A stretch of 64,000 bases of DNA from Belliella alkalica (GTDB lineage: Bacteria > Bacteroidota > Bacteroidia > Cytophagales > Cyclobacteriaceae): contig NZ_JAKZGO010000004.1 of the NCBI RefSeq assembly GCF_022549785.1, positions 297,603 through 361,602 of the forward strand, read 5' to 3'. The stretch's first letter is position 1. The number at the start of each line of letters is the position of its first letter. Made by a program: the position numbers and the translations under genes. Under the pieces are notes generated by a model. The model was given only the letters and a program-made list of their open reading frames with translations. It was not told the DNA's origin and made no database searches. This document shows, piece after piece, positions 24,588-34,527 of this stretch.

Positions 24588-25298
24588 CTAACCCCCAGTC
24601 AACTCGCCAATTATTTCATTTCTCCTGCTTCTTGATATAGGGATCTTGGAGAATCCCATATCCAGTTCATTTCCCATGATTCCAAGCACTTTTGATTTGG
24701 ATACGATATAGGTTTTGTGGACACGCAGGAATTCGCTTCGTGGGAGAAGTTCTTCGAGGCTTTTCATCGTCATTAGAGTAATGAAGCGATCCTTAGCGGT
24801 GAAAATAGAAGCGTAGTTTTCCATGCCTTCTATATAGTAGATGTCAACAAAGTTGATGCGTTTCAAGGCATTATCTACTTTGATGTAGAAGTGTTCTTTT
24901 TCTATGGTGCTGGCAGTGGAAGTGTTGCGATTTTGCTTGAGTTCGAGGATTTCCTTGGCTTTGTTCACCGCCTTGATAAATCTGTCGAAGGGATAGGGTT
25001 TTACCAAATAGTCCACCACATTCAGTTCAAATCCTTGCAGGGCATAGTTTGGATAAGCTGTAGTCAAGATCACCAAAGGTGGGTTTGAGAGCGTCTTGAG
25101 GAAATCAAGGCCAGTAATCTTGGGCATTTGAATATCCAAAAACATCAAGTCCGGTTTTTGCGAAGCTATCATTTCATTGGCTTGGAGGGCATTTTCACAG
25201 ACACCGCAGAGTTCTAGGCATTCTATTTCACGCACATAGCTTTCCAAACCCTGACGGGCAAGTGGTTCATCTTCGACTATTATTGCCCTCATTTTCAT
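24588..25298 (-). CDS. LytTR-family response regulator
   Basis: 236 residues. The receiver domain (1-120) has IVEDEPLA, phospho-acceptor Asp in MFLDIQMPK (about 55), Thr in ILTTAYPNYA and Lys in YLVKPYPFDRF. The C-terminal LytTR DNA-binding domain (about 138-232) has FYIKVDNALKRINFVDIYYI and LPRSEFLRVHKTYIVSKSKV. Its start overlaps the stop of the upstream kinase gene by 4 bases (ATGA), so this is a LytS/LytR-type pair. Targets are unknown. Confidence 0.92.
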   Translation of the reverse strand: MKMRAIIVEDEPLARQGLESYVREIECLELCGVCENALQANEMIASQKPDLMFLDIQMPKITGLDFLKTLSNPPLVILTTAYPNYALQGFELNVVDYLVKPYPFDRFIKAVNKAKEILELKQNRNTSTASTIEKEHFYIKVDNALKRINFVDIYYIEGMENYASIFTAKDRFITLMTMKSLEELLPRSEFLRVHKTYIVSKSKVLGIMGNELDMGFSKIPISRSRRNEIIGELTGG

Positions 25299-26323
25299 AC
25301 TTCCAGCTTGATTTTCAAATGTACAAAATATCCCTCTTGGTCATGCCTAATGTTCAGCTCATGTTGCTTTGGATAGACCAGTTCAAGTCTTCTCTTGATA
25401 TTGTTCAGACCAATTCCACCCACTTCTTGCTCTTTCAATACATTCTTGTCTTCGCAAGTATTGAAAAATGTGGCTTCCAGAAGTTTTCCGTTTCTTTTTA
25501 TATTGATCTGAACAATGTTAGGTCGGTCTGTATACGTTGATAGATGCTTGAAGCAATTTTCCAAAAATGGAATCAGCATCAAAGGTGCGATCTTAAAGCC
25601 ACTCAAATTCCCCTCCTTTTCAAACTTCAAATCCAATCTCTCACCTTTTCGAATCTTTTCAAGAGCAAGGTAGTTTTCGAGGTAATCCAATTCTTTGGCG
25701 ATGTCTATCCTGTCTTCTGTAAATTCATAAAGCTGAGATCTTAGCAAATTGGACAGCTTGATCAAGGTGTCAGAGGCCTTTTCCGGGTCAATCTTTATCA
25801 ATACATAAATAGAATTGATGGTGTTGAAGAGAAAATGTGGATTAACTTGTGCTTTTAGGTATTGCAGTTCTGTTTCTAGGCGTTCTTTCTCCATGGCTTC
25901 TACTTTTCTTTGCTGCCTTTTGTTGTGGGAGAATATTGCAAGTACCAATAAGGCACCCACCGTGAAGAAGTTGGAAATAGAAAAAAACATGATGACTTGC
26001 ATGAAATCTGCTTTGAAGATTTCTTCGGGCATGACTCCAAGCCATAATTTGATCATGCCATACATCACAAAACTTATAGCTCCGCATAGAGCAAGATATA
26101 TGATGATCAATAAAAAAGAATTCAGCTTTTTTTGATTCTCTGATAGGAATAGCCATCGCATAAGATAGAAAAGTGAGGCATGGGCAAAGAGATAAATTCC
26201 CGTTACCCCATAAAGATCAATTATGTTTTCATAGTATGGAGTATAGTATTTGACCCAAAAGAAAAAGTATGTCACCCAAAATGAAATATGGTGAAGTTTG
26301 TACTGTCTCAGTTTTTCAATCAT
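25295..26323 (-). CDS. LytS/YehU-type sensor histidine kinase
   Basis: 342 residues. Four membrane helices lie in the first about 135 residues, followed by a helical stretch and the His_kinase domain LKAQVNPHFLFNTINSIYVL (phospho-His in PHF, about 178). The HATPase region has LMLIPFLENCFKH and GGIGLNNIKRRLELVYP. Periplasmic sensing area is minimal, so the cue is probably in or at the membrane. It is coupled with the LytTR regulator that follows. Confidence 0.92.
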   Translation of the reverse strand: MIEKLRQYKLHHISFWVTYFFFWVKYYTPYYENIIDLYGVTGIYLFAHASLFYLMRWLFLSENQKKLNSFLLIIIYLALCGAISFVMYGMIKLWLGVMPEEIFKADFMQVIMFFSISNFFTVGALLVLAIFSHNKRQQRKVEAMEKERLETELQYLKAQVNPHFLFNTINSIYVLIKIDPEKASDTLIKLSNLLRSQLYEFTEDRIDIAKELDYLENYLALEKIRKGERLDLKFEKEGNLSGFKIAPLMLIPFLENCFKHLSTYTDRPNIVQINIKRNGKLLEATFFNTCEDKNVLKEQEVGGIGLNNIKRRLELVYPKQHELNIRHDQEGYFVHLKIKLEV

Positions 26324-26375
26324 CTCATTTTTTTTTAGAATCTAAAGTATTCATGCGCAATTAGGTGCCGATTTT

Positions 26376-26882
26376 TTAGTCTCCATATCTTTTTTGCCAG
26401 ATGGGTCTATACTTTATGTAAAAAGCTATACCAATTGCCATCACGACAGCCGTTCCGATTCCGACAAATTTGTAAAACACGATATTTGGCTGACCGGTAT
26501 CGGTCAATACTATTTCAGGAAGCCTTGAGAAGGTTTCTGCCATCAAAGCACAATAAAGGCCTATTACACTCCAATACATAAAGTTGAAATGGTACACGAG
26601 ATAGTCTTTTGTGTTTTTGACAAACAAAGGAAAAAGACCGGCAATCATTGTCAAAATACTGACAACCGCAAACCAGTGAAATATTCCAAACTTACCGAAA
26701 AGCCTATAAATCATAAATGCAGTAAGATTTACTACGACCATGAATAAAATATACGCATAGCCGATTTTTTTATGTCTTTTTGTCCCTTTGGCAGAGACCA
26801 AAACATAAAACCCTGTAACCAATGCCGCAATTGAAGCAAGCAAATGGATTTGCCCAATGAAGTTGCCAGTAATGTTGCCCAT
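26376..26882 (-). CDS. DUF2306 family membrane protein
   Basis: 168 residues with about five membrane helices. The start GQIHLLASIAALVTGFYVL, the motif KGTKRHKKIGYAYILFMVVV and GIFHWFAVVSILTMI with its His-Trp pair are typical of DUF2306. Function is unestablished. It lies 52 bases upstream of the kinase gene on the same strand and may be co-transcribed with the two-component pair. Confidence 0.75.
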   Translation of the reverse strand: MGNITGNFIGQIHLLASIAALVTGFYVLVSAKGTKRHKKIGYAYILFMVVVNLTAFMIYRLFGKFGIFHWFAVVSILTMIAGLFPLFVKNTKDYLVYHFNFMYWSVIGLYCALMAETFSRLPEIVLTDTGQPNIVFYKFVGIGTAVVMAIGIAFYIKYRPIWQKRYGD

Positions 26883-26925
26883 AAATTTATTTGTTTTGAA
26901 TATTTATGAAATCAAACTTTGAGCT

Positions 26926-27012
26926 TTAACCTTTACTTTTTTTTTGAAAAGCTTTAGCCAGACCTAAAGTTAAAAACACAATAGCTACAATATATAATGT
27001 CCACCAAATCAT
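26926..27012 (-). CDS. Candidate 28-residue single-helix membrane protein
   Basis: The minus-strand ATG at 27010-27012 gives MIWWTLYIVAIVFLTLG followed by LAKAFQKKSKG and a stop. It is a single hydrophobic helix with a positively charged tail, the form of many genuine membrane miniproteins. It is 43 bases upstream of the DUF2306 gene on the same strand. The rest of the 26883-27256 gap shows nothing recognisable. Confidence 0.35.
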   Translation of the reverse strand: MIWWTLYIVAIVFLTLGLAKAFQKKSKG

Positions 27013-27256
27013 TTTATTCTTTTTCCAAAAATCGCAATAATCAAGAAAGCAATCAAAATTGATTGACCAATCGCAAGTTTTCAATGACCAATTGCCGATA
27101 AAAACGGATTGTTTGAGAAAAAGGAAGTTTTATGCCTTAGAAGCAGTTTTTGAGAGTGCTTTTTACATTTCGTCAAATCTCAGCGTCCCTGTGTCAAAGT
27201 AATTTTAGGAAATCTATTCCTTCTGCCAAATTTGAGTCAAACAAAACAACAAAATC

Positions 27257-28129
27257 ATGAAAACAACAAATTCAATCTTGACGCTTTTTTTATGCGTGGC
27301 ATTTTCTGGGATATTATTTGGACAGCAATCAGAAAAAGTTATGAGTACGACAGTGCTTGGGAAAGGACAGCCGATGATCTTAATTCATGGAATGGCTTGC
27401 AATTCCGATGTTTGGGATGATTTGGTGGAAAGATATACGGAAAACTATGAATTGCATCTGGTTCATATCAAGGGATTTGGAAATGATGAGTTTGTGGAAA
27501 AAGATCATTACCTCAAAGCCATTTTAGAGGAGTTGATTGCTTACACGAAGGAAAAAAAATTAGAAAATACTATTTTAGTAGGTCACAGTATGGGAGGTTT
27601 TTTGGGACTGTGGGCAGCAGCAGAGGAACCTGAACTTTTTGAAAAAGTGGTTTCAATAGATGGAGTGCCGTATTTTCCTGTTTTGCAGATTCCTGGGATC
27701 ACTCCTGAGTCAGCCAAGCCTATCGTTGAGCAAATGACTTCAAGCATGGCCTCAATGAATGAGGAGCAAGCATTACAAAACCAAAAAATGATAGTGGAAT
27801 CGATGATTGCTACTCCTTCAAAAAGAGAAAAAGTGATAGAGATGGGAATGAATAGCAACCCTCAAATAATCGGACAAGCTTATGGAGAAATGTATACCAC
27901 GGATATCCGTCCATTAATGAGTAAAGTCAAAATCCCAGTTCAGGTATTTGGCGCTTGGGCCGCGTATCAAAATTATGGTGCAACCAAAGAAAATGTGACA
28001 TTTGGATATAAAAATCAGTTGAAAGATATCCAAAATGCAAATTTGCTAGTTGCAGATATTGCTTATCACTTTGTCTTCTTGGATGAGCCAGAGTGGTTTT
28101 TTTCGGAGGTGGAAAAATTCATAAAGTGA
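27257..28129 (+). CDS. Exported alpha/beta hydrolase
   Basis: 290 residues with a signal peptide (ILTLFLCVAFSGILFGQ, cleavage about 23). The alpha/beta hydrolase fold has LIHGMACNSDVWDDLV (oxyanion hole), nucleophile elbow LVGHSMGGFLGLW (Ser), Asp in VSIDGVPYFP and His in AYHFVFLDEPEWF. It is likely periplasmic, with esterase or lipase-like activity; substrate is unknown. It is a single gene. Confidence 0.82.
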   Translation: MKTTNSILTLFLCVAFSGILFGQQSEKVMSTTVLGKGQPMILIHGMACNSDVWDDLVERYTENYELHLVHIKGFGNDEFVEKDHYLKAILEELIAYTKEKKLENTILVGHSMGGFLGLWAAAEEPELFEKVVSIDGVPYFPVLQIPGITPESAKPIVEQMTSSMASMNEEQALQNQKMIVESMIATPSKREKVIEMGMNSNPQIIGQAYGEMYTTDIRPLMSKVKIPVQVFGAWAAYQNYGATKENVTFGYKNQLKDIQNANLLVADIAYHFVFLDEPEWFFSEVEKFIK

Positions 28130-28162
28130 AATTGATGCACTAATAACTGATCAACTAATAAC

Positions 28163-28218
28163 GATTATCCGCATGATTTCATTAGAAAATTAACCTACTG
28201 GTTTCATTGCGGATAATC
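28163..28218. repeat. Inverted-repeat element (GATTATCCGCA arms)
   Basis: Perfect 11-bp arms GATTATCCGCA (28163-28173) and TGCGGATAATC (28208-28218) around a 34-base spacer. A related element with a very similar right half lies at 54431-54490, and single arms occur at 23065 and 23176. No ORF inside. Confidence 0.6.
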
Positions 28219-28412
28219 ACATAATATTTTTTCTAATTTATACTTAGGTGTTTGTCTATATCTAATTTCAAATAAGTAAGTTTTTCTTTCGATTTCGTTA
28301 TATTATTTTGATTCTACAGGGGTTTTCTCAGTAGAGCCTATGTTTATTCTGATTCATAAATAAACCTTATCTTCAAGACAATAAGGGACATTTGTATAAG
28401 CGAATAAACAGT

Positions 28413-28443
28413 TTTTAAGTAAATACAATCCTAAGTACATTTG
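28413..28443 (+). promoter_or_regulatory. Likely sucA promoter
   Basis: TTTT (28413-28416), 19 bases, then TACATTTG (28436-28443), a match to TAnnTTTG, 22 bases before the sucA start codon. Confidence 0.55.
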
Positions 28444-28465
28444 TACCATTAGCAAAAACTCAATC

Positions 28466-31267
28466 ATGGATAAATATTCCTATATCGCCAATGCACATGT
28501 AGCTTACATCGATGAGCTATACGCAGATTACAAAAACAACCCAGAGGCAATAGACCCTAGCTGGAAGACATTTTTTGATGGATTTGAATTTGCCATCACG
28601 CAATATGGAGAGGACGAAAACGGAGGCGCCCAAGTATCTTCTGCTTCCAATCAAACAAAACCTGCTGCGAATGGTGCTCTTGCTACTAGAGGTACCATTA
28701 TGGACATGGAACAACTGCCAAAGGAAATCAAAGTTCGTGCTTTGATTCATGCGCATAGATCCAGAGCCCATCTTCGCTCAAAAACAAATCCTGTAAGGGA
28801 AAGAAGAGATAGAAAAGCTTTGATAGATTTGGAAGATTTCGGTTTGGATCAAAATGATCTGAATACTGAATTTCAAGCTGGAAATGAGATCGGAATCGGT
28901 GCAGCAAAGCTCTCCAAAATCATCGAGTCTCTAAAAACTATTTATGAAGGACCTATGGGCTTCGAGTATCTATACATTAGAGATCCCGAAATGCTCGATT
29001 GGTTGAAAACAAAAATTGAAAAAGAAGCGCTTTCCTTCAACCCTCCAACAGAAGAAAAGAAAAGAATTCTATCCAAATTGAATGAGGCGGTGGTTTTCGA
29101 AAACTTTTTGCATACAAAATACCTCGGCCAAAAAAGATTTTCCCTAGAAGGTGGCGAAAGCACAATTCCATTTTTGGATGCTGTCATCAATAAAGGTGCT
29201 GAACTTGGAGTAGAGGAGGTCATGATTGGAATGGCGCACAGAGGAAGGTTAAATGTCCTTGCCAACATCATGGGTAAAACTTACGAGCAGATTTTTTCTG
29301 AGTTTGAAGGTACGGCAAAGCCTGACTTGACAATGGGTGATGGGGATGTAAAGTACCACATGGGTTATTCTAGTGATATCACTACGATTGACGACAAGAA
29401 AGTAAACCTCAAATTAGCTCCAAACCCTTCTCACTTAGAAGCTGTAAACCCAGTAGTAGAAGGTTTTTTAAGAGCAAAAATTGATTCTCAGCACAAAGGA
29501 GATTCTACTAAAGCCCTTCCGATATTGATCCATGGAGATGCGGCAGTTGCTGGACAGGGGATTGTGTATGAAGTTACACAAATGGCTGGTTTGAAAGGTT
29601 ATAATACTGGAGGGACTATCCATTTTGTCATCAACAATCAAGTTGGTTTTACTACTGATTTTGACGATGCTAGATCTTCTATCTACTGTACAGATGTTGC
29701 AAAGATCATTGATGCACCTGTGATCCACGTAAATGGTGATGATGCAGAGGCGGTGGTTTTTGCGGCAAGACTTGCAGCAGAATTCCGTCAGAAATTCAAC
29801 AAGGATATTTTTGTCGATATGGTGTGCTACCGTCGTCACGGCCACAACGAATCTGATGAGCCTAAATTCACGCAGCCTGAACTTTACAATATCATTTCGA
29901 AGCACCCTAATCCAAGGGAGATTTATGTAAAAAGACTTTCTGAAAGAGGAGACCTTGATGCTAAAATCGCCAAGCAGATGGATGCTGAGTTCAGACAATT
30001 GCTTCAAGACAGATTGAACATGGTGAAAGAAAAGCCACTTCCATATCAATTTACAAAATTTGAAAAGGAATGGCAGTCACTGAGAAGGTCAACGCCGGAG
30101 GATTTTGACAAATCACCTGACACCTTCATTTCTGAAGAAGCAATCAAAAAAGTAGCTGAAGCAATCACTCAAGTGCCAAAGGGTTTCAAACCTATCAAGC
30201 AAATTGATATTCAGCTGAAGCAAAGAAAAGAGATGTTTTTCAATGCGAAATCTTTAAACTGGGCATCTGCTGAGTTGCTTGCTTATGGGTCTTTGCTATT
30301 GGAAGAAAAAACAGTTAGGATCACCGGACAAGATGTGCAAAGAGGGACTTTCTCCCATAGACACGCAGTAGTTCATGATTCCACTACCAATAAGCCTTAC
30401 AATTTCCTAAAGGAAATGAAGGATAGCAAAGGTCAATTTAGCATTTACAATTCCTTGCTTTCTGAATATGCTGTTTTGGGATTTGAATATGGATATGCAA
30501 TGGCGAGTCCAAATTCTTTGGTTATCTGGGAAGCTCAGTTTGGTGATTTCGCCAATGGCGCACAGACCATGATTGACCAGTTTATCTCTTCTGGAGAATC
30601 CAAGTGGCAAAAAATGAATGGCTTGGTCATGTTGCTTCCTCACGGATATGAAGGTCAAGGTCCTGAGCATTCCAATGCCAGACCAGAGAGATTCTTACAG
30701 CTTTCTGCTGAATACAACATGGTGGTGGCCAACATCACAGAGCCTTCTAACTTCTTCCATTTGCTAAGAAGACAAGTGGCTTGGGAATTTAGAAAACCGT
30801 GCATTGTAATGTCTCCAAAATCGCTTTTGAGACATCCTAAGGTTGTTTCTCCTATTGAAGAGTTTACATCGGGAGGTTTCAAGGAGGTTATTCTTGACAA
30901 TACAGTCAAAGCAAAAGATGTGAAGCGTGTCATCCTTTGTTCAGGGAAAATTTTCTATGACCTAGAAGAAGTAAGGGAAAAAGAAAAAGTAAAAGATGTA
31001 GCTATCATCAGAATAGAGCAACTTCACCCACTTCCTAAAAAACAAATGCTCGATGCCATCGCCAAGTACAAAGATGCTGAAGTAGTTTGGGTACAAGAAG
31101 AACCGGAAAATATGGGGTACTGGAATTATATCTTGAGAATGCTTTACAAAGAGCTTCCAATGGATGTGATCGCAAGGAAAATGAGTGCTTCCCCTGCTAC
31201 AGGATATAACAAAGTCCATGTGGAAGAACAATCCAATATCGTGAAAAAAGCATTAAAACTTTCATAA
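28466..31267 (+). CDS. sucA: 2-oxoglutarate dehydrogenase E1 component
   Basis: Thiamine-diphosphate enzyme that decarboxylates 2-oxoglutarate in the TCA cycle and succinylates the lipoyl group of OdhB. 933 residues, as usual. The N-terminal E2-binding motif is SYIANAHVAYIDELYADYKN. TPP/Mg region: GMAHRGRLNVLAN (about 253), HGDAAVAGQG (about 353), then VINNQVGFTT and NGDDAEAVVFAARLA. The transketolase-like second domain contains GTFSHRHAVVHD and LPHGYEGQGPEHSNARPERF. It is followed by odhB in the same direction. Confidence 0.97.
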   Translation: MDKYSYIANAHVAYIDELYADYKNNPEAIDPSWKTFFDGFEFAITQYGEDENGGAQVSSASNQTKPAANGALATRGTIMDMEQLPKEIKVRALIHAHRSRAHLRSKTNPVRERRDRKALIDLEDFGLDQNDLNTEFQAGNEIGIGAAKLSKIIESLKTIYEGPMGFEYLYIRDPEMLDWLKTKIEKEALSFNPPTEEKKRILSKLNEAVVFENFLHTKYLGQKRFSLEGGESTIPFLDAVINKGAELGVEEVMIGMAHRGRLNVLANIMGKTYEQIFSEFEGTAKPDLTMGDGDVKYHMGYSSDITTIDDKKVNLKLAPNPSHLEAVNPVVEGFLRAKIDSQHKGDSTKALPILIHGDAAVAGQGIVYEVTQMAGLKGYNTGGTIHFVINNQVGFTTDFDDARSSIYCTDVAKIIDAPVIHVNGDDAEAVVFAARLAAEFRQKFNKDIFVDMVCYRRHGHNESDEPKFTQPELYNIISKHPNPREIYVKRLSERGDLDAKIAKQMDAEFRQLLQDRLNMVKEKPLPYQFTKFEKEWQSLRRSTPEDFDKSPDTFISEEAIKKVAEAITQVPKGFKPIKQIDIQLKQRKEMFFNAKSLNWASAELLAYGSLLLEEKTVRITGQDVQRGTFSHRHAVVHDSTTNKPYNFLKEMKDSKGQFSIYNSLLSEYAVLGFEYGYAMASPNSLVIWEAQFGDFANGAQTMIDQFISSGESKWQKMNGLVMLLPHGYEGQGPEHSNARPERFLQLSAEYNMVVANITEPSNFFHLLRRQVAWEFRKPCIVMSPKSLLRHPKVVSPIEEFTSGGFKEVILDNTVKAKDVKRVILCSGKIFYDLEEVREKEKVKDVAIIRIEQLHPLPKKQMLDAIAKYKDAEVVWVQEEPENMGYWNYILRMLYKELPMDVIARKMSASPATGYNKVHVEEQSNIVKKALKLS

Positions 31268-31271
31268 AACC

Positions 31272-31306
31272 CCTAGCCAGCTTTTAAAGAAAAGCTGGCT
31301 TAGGTT
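31272..31306 (+). terminator. Hairpin between sucA and odhB
   Basis: AGCCAGCTTTT and AAAAGCTGGCT with a 4-base loop, flanked by CCT/AGG. It lacks a strong T-tract, so it may be a partial terminator or mRNA-stability element that sets the sucA:odhB ratio. Confidence 0.5.
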
Positions 31307-31378
31307 TAATTTAAATTTATTCATGTTAAATTAACCTTAAATTCTGTAATAGAATTTGGGGGTAAAAAAGAAAAAACA

Positions 31379-32923
31379 ATGAGCCTAGAAATCAAAGTCC
31401 CTACCGTTGGGGAATCTATCAGTGAAGTGACAATTGGACAGTGGTTCAAAAAAGACGGTGACTTCGTCGAAATGGACGAAGTAATCTGTGAACTGGAGTC
31501 CGATAAAGCAACTTTTGAATTGGCAGCAGAGGCTGCTGGAATATTGAAAACCAAAGCAGCTGAAGGCGATACTTTAGAAATCGGAGCAGTGATCTGCGAA
31601 ATCAACACAGACGGACAAGCTGGAGGTAAAATCGAAAAGTCAGACAAACCAGCTGAATCATCGTCTTCTTCTTCCGGAGGAGGCAAAACTGGTGAAGTCA
31701 AAGATATGATTGTACCTACAGTTGGAGAATCAATCACTGAAGTGACTTTGGCAAATTGGCTGAAAGCGGACGGGGATTATGTGGAATTGGATGAAATCAT
31801 CGCTGAGGTTGATTCTGATAAAGCTACTTTTGAACTTCCTGCTGAAGCAAACGGTATTTTGAGACATGTTGCACAAGAAGGCGATACTTTAGAAATCGGT
31901 GGTTTGATCTGTAAGATTGAAGTAATGGAAGGTGGAGCGCCAGCTTCTGAAGATTCTTCTGAATCAAGCTCAAAGGAATCAGTAAGTACTTCGAATTCTT
32001 CTGGAAACGAAACCTATGCTACAGGCCATGCTTCTCCGGCAGCTGCAAAGATACTTGCAGAAAAAGGAATCAGCGCCAACGAAATCAAGGGAACTGGCAA
32101 GGATGGAAGAATTACAAAAGAAGATGCGGAGAAGGCTGAAAAATCAGCTCCAAAGCCAGCAGCGAAGCCAGCTGAATCCAAAAAAGAAGAAAAACCTGAA
32201 ACTGCACCTAAAGTAGCTGGATCAAGAGATAGCAGAAGGGAGAAAATGACTTCCCTTAGAAAAACTGTTTCTAGAAGATTGGTTTCTGTGAAAAATGAAA
32301 CAGCCATGTTGACCACTTTCAATGAAGTGAACATGGGACCAATCATGGAAATGAGAAAAAAATTCAAAGACCAGTTTAAGGAAAAGCATGGTGTAAACCT
32401 TGGTTTTATGTCATTCTTTACCAAAGCAGTTTGTGTGGCATTGCAGGAATGGCCTGCGGTGAATGCACAAATTGACGGAAACGAAATCGTTTACAATGAT
32501 TTCTGTGATATTTCCATTGCCGTGTCTGCACCAAAAGGACTAGTAGTACCTGTAATCAGAAATGCAGAGGCAATGAGCTTTGAGGAAATCGAGAAGGAAG
32601 TAGTGAGATTGGCTACAAAGGCAAGAGACAACAAATTGTCAATTGAGGAAATGACAGGAGGTACATTCACATTGACCAATGGAGGTATCTTCGGATCCAT
32701 GATGTCTACTCCAATCATCAACGCACCTCAGTCTGCTATCCTAGGAATGCACAATATCGTAGAAAGACCAATGGCTGTAAACGGCGAAGTGAAAATCCTT
32801 CCAATGATGTACTTGGCGCTTTCCTATGACCACAGAATCATCGATGGTAGAGAATCCGTTAGCTTCCTGGTAAGAGTAAAACAACTATTGGAAGATCCAA
32901 CGAGATTGTTGTTTGGAGTTTAA
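31379..32923 (+). CDS. odhB: 2-oxoglutarate dehydrogenase E2 (dihydrolipoyl succinyltransferase), two lipoyl domains
   Basis: 514 residues, longer than the about 400 of E. coli SucB. Two tandem lipoyl domains carry the lipoylated Lys in ESDKATFE (about residue 43) and DSDKATFE (about 147), separated by a Ser-rich linker. Then come a peripheral-subunit-binding domain ([20 protein letters not shown], then [13 protein letters not shown]), an Ala/Pro/Lys linker and the catalytic core ending [17 protein letters not shown] with the active-site His. It transfers succinyl groups to CoA. It lies between sucA and lpd. Confidence 0.95.
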   Translation: MSLEIKVPTVGESISEVTIGQWFKKDGDFVEMDEVICELESDKATFELAAEAAGILKTKAAEGDTLEIGAVICEINTDGQAGGKIEKSDKPAESSSSSSGGGKTGEVKDMIVPTVGESITEVTLANWLKADGDYVELDEIIAEVDSDKATFELPAEANGILRHVAQEGDTLEIGGLICKIEVMEGGAPASEDSSESSSKESVSTSNSSGNETYATGHASPAAAKILAEKGISANEIKGTGKDGRITKEDAEKAEKSAPKPAAKPAESKKEEKPETAPKVAGSRDSRREKMTSLRKTVSRRLVSVKNETAMLTTFNEVNMGPIMEMRKKFKDQFKEKHGVNLGFMSFFTKAVCVALQEWPAVNAQIDGNEIVYNDFCDISIAVSAPKGLVVPVIRNAEAMSFEEIEKEVVRLATKARDNKLSIEEMTGGTFTLTNGGIFGSMMSTPIINAPQSAILGMHNIVERPMAVNGEVKILPMMYLALSYDHRIIDGRESVSFLVRVKQLLEDPTRLLFGV

Positions 32924-32939
32924 CAAAGGATGAATTAGG

Positions 32940-32976
32940 AAGGTAGAGGGATGAATAGTTCCTCTACCTTTTTATT
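32940..32976 (+). terminator. Terminator after odhB
   Basis: Perfect 10-bp arms AAGGTAGAGG (32940-32949) and CCTCTACCTT (32961-32970) followed by TTTATTAT. It suggests lpd has its own transcript in addition to any read-through. Confidence 0.7.
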
Positions 32977-33045
32977 ATAAAATCAAGTTTTAATTTGGGA
33001 GATGCAAGTCTTGTTTCTTGAGTCTCACATCTAAAGTCTAAAAAT

Positions 33046-34443
33046 ATGTACGACGTAATCGTAATCGGCTCCGGTCCAGGAGGATATGTTGCTGCTATTA
33101 GAGCAGCCCAATTGGGAATGAAAACTGCCATAGTAGAGAAATACCCAACACTTGGAGGGACATGCTTGAACGTTGGATGCATTCCTTCAAAAGCACTTTT
33201 GGATTCCTCCGAACATTATCACAATGCTGCCCATACTTTCAAAACCCACGGGATCAATTTGAGCAGCTTGAAAGTTGATATCAAACAGATGATTGCCAGA
33301 AAAGATGATGTTGTAAAGCAGAATGTCGATGGTATTCAGTATTTGATGAAGAAAAACAAAATTGATGTTCATCAAGGTTTGGGTTCCTTTGTAGATAAAT
33401 CCACCATCAAAGTAACCAAAGATGATGGCTCTTCCGAGAATATCCAAGGCAAAAACATCATCATTGCTACGGGTTCTAAACCTTCTACACTTCCTTTTAT
33501 CAAGTTGGACAAGAAGAGAGTCATTACTTCTACAGAAGCCTTGAACTTGAAAGAAATTCCAAAAAACATGATCGTAATCGGTGGTGGTGTGATTGGAATG
33601 GAATTGGGGTCTGTGTATGGCAGAATGGGAGCGAAAGTTTCTGTAGTTGAATATATGGATTCACTTATCCCAACTATGGATAGAACCATGGGTAAGGAAT
33701 TACAAAAGTCTTTGAAGAAATTAGGCTTTGAATTCTACTTGAAACACAAAGTGGTGGAGGTAGAAAACAAAGGGAAGGAAGTAGTAGTCAAAGCGGAGAA
33801 CTCTAAGGGAGAAACTGTAGAGCTGAAAGCTGATTATGTGTTGGTTTCTATTGGTAGAAGACCTTACACTGATGGCTTGAATGCAGAAGCTGCAGGAGTT
33901 AAAATTACAGATCGTGGTCAAGTGGAAGTTGACGATCATTTGAGAACGAATGTATCGAACATCTACGCTATAGGAGATGTAGTGAAAGGTGCAATGCTTG
34001 CTCACAAAGCCGAGGAAGAAGGTGCTTTTGTAGCTGAAGTTATTGCAGGACAGAAGCCACATATCAATTACAACCTTATTCCAGGAGTAGTTTACACTTG
34101 GCCTGAAGTTGCTGCAGTAGGTTTTACTGAAGAGCAATTGAAGGAAAAAGGTGTCAAATATAAAACCGGCAAGTTCCCATTCATGGCATCAGGAAGAGCA
34201 AGAGCTTCTATGGATACCGATGGATTGGTGAAGGTATTGGCAGATGCTGAGACAGACGAGATTTTGGGAGTACACATGATTGGCCCAAGAACAGCAGATA
34301 TGATTGCAGAAGCAGTTGTTGCCATGGAATTCAGAGCTTCAGCAGAGGATATTTCCAGAATGTCGCATGCGCACCCGACCTATACAGAAGCATTCAAAGA
34401 GGCATGTTTGGCTGCTACAGATAATAGGGCTTTGCATATATAA
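33046..34443 (+). CDS. lpdA: Dihydrolipoyl dehydrogenase (E3)
   Basis: FAD flavoprotein that reoxidises dihydrolipoamide with NAD+. 465 residues. FAD site GSGPGGYVAAIRAAQLG (8-24), redox disulfide GGTCLNVGCIPSKALL (about 37-52), NAD site GGGVIGMELGSVYGRMG (about 182), second FAD motif YAIGDVVKGAMLAHKAEEEG (about 307) and C-terminal His-Glu dyad HAHPTYTEAFKE. It completes the 2-oxoglutarate dehydrogenase complex with the two genes upstream and may also serve pyruvate dehydrogenase. Confidence 0.97.
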   Translation: MYDVIVIGSGPGGYVAAIRAAQLGMKTAIVEKYPTLGGTCLNVGCIPSKALLDSSEHYHNAAHTFKTHGINLSSLKVDIKQMIARKDDVVKQNVDGIQYLMKKNKIDVHQGLGSFVDKSTIKVTKDDGSSENIQGKNIIIATGSKPSTLPFIKLDKKRVITSTEALNLKEIPKNMIVIGGGVIGMELGSVYGRMGAKVSVVEYMDSLIPTMDRTMGKELQKSLKKLGFEFYLKHKVVEVENKGKEVVVKAENSKGETVELKADYVLVSIGRRPYTDGLNAEAAGVKITDRGQVEVDDHLRTNVSNIYAIGDVVKGAMLAHKAEEEGAFVAEVIAGQKPHINYNLIPGVVYTWPEVAAVGFTEEQLKEKGVKYKTGKFPFMASGRARASMDTDGLVKVLADAETDEILGVHMIGPRTADMIAEAVVAMEFRASAEDISRMSHAHPTYTEAFKEACLAATDNRALHI

Positions 34444-34494
34444 TCGAACTTATTCTTCGCGGGAAGAAAATATTTCAATAAAAACATAGTTCAT

Positions 34495-34527
34495 ATCTCT
34501 CCTATTAATTTGGGAGAGATTTTTTTC
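34495..34527 (+). terminator. Terminator after lpdA
   Basis: Arms ATCTCTCC (34495-34502) and GGAGAGAT (34513-34520) followed by seven T residues. Confidence 0.75.

Noticed and set aside
24237-24635. 132-codon plus-strand frame after the beta-barrel gene
   Set aside because: No domain, no plausible initiation region, and it overlaps the end of the LytTR gene and the better-looking small minus-strand ORF.
29468-30049. 193-codon minus-strand frame inside sucA
   Set aside because: It lies entirely within a clear sucA reading frame, has shadow-like composition (Ile/Ser/His-rich) and no recognisable domain.
31379-31900. Tandem repeat or assembly duplication in odhB
   Set aside because: The two similar stretches are diverged lipoyl domains, a known architecture, and are not identical at DNA level.
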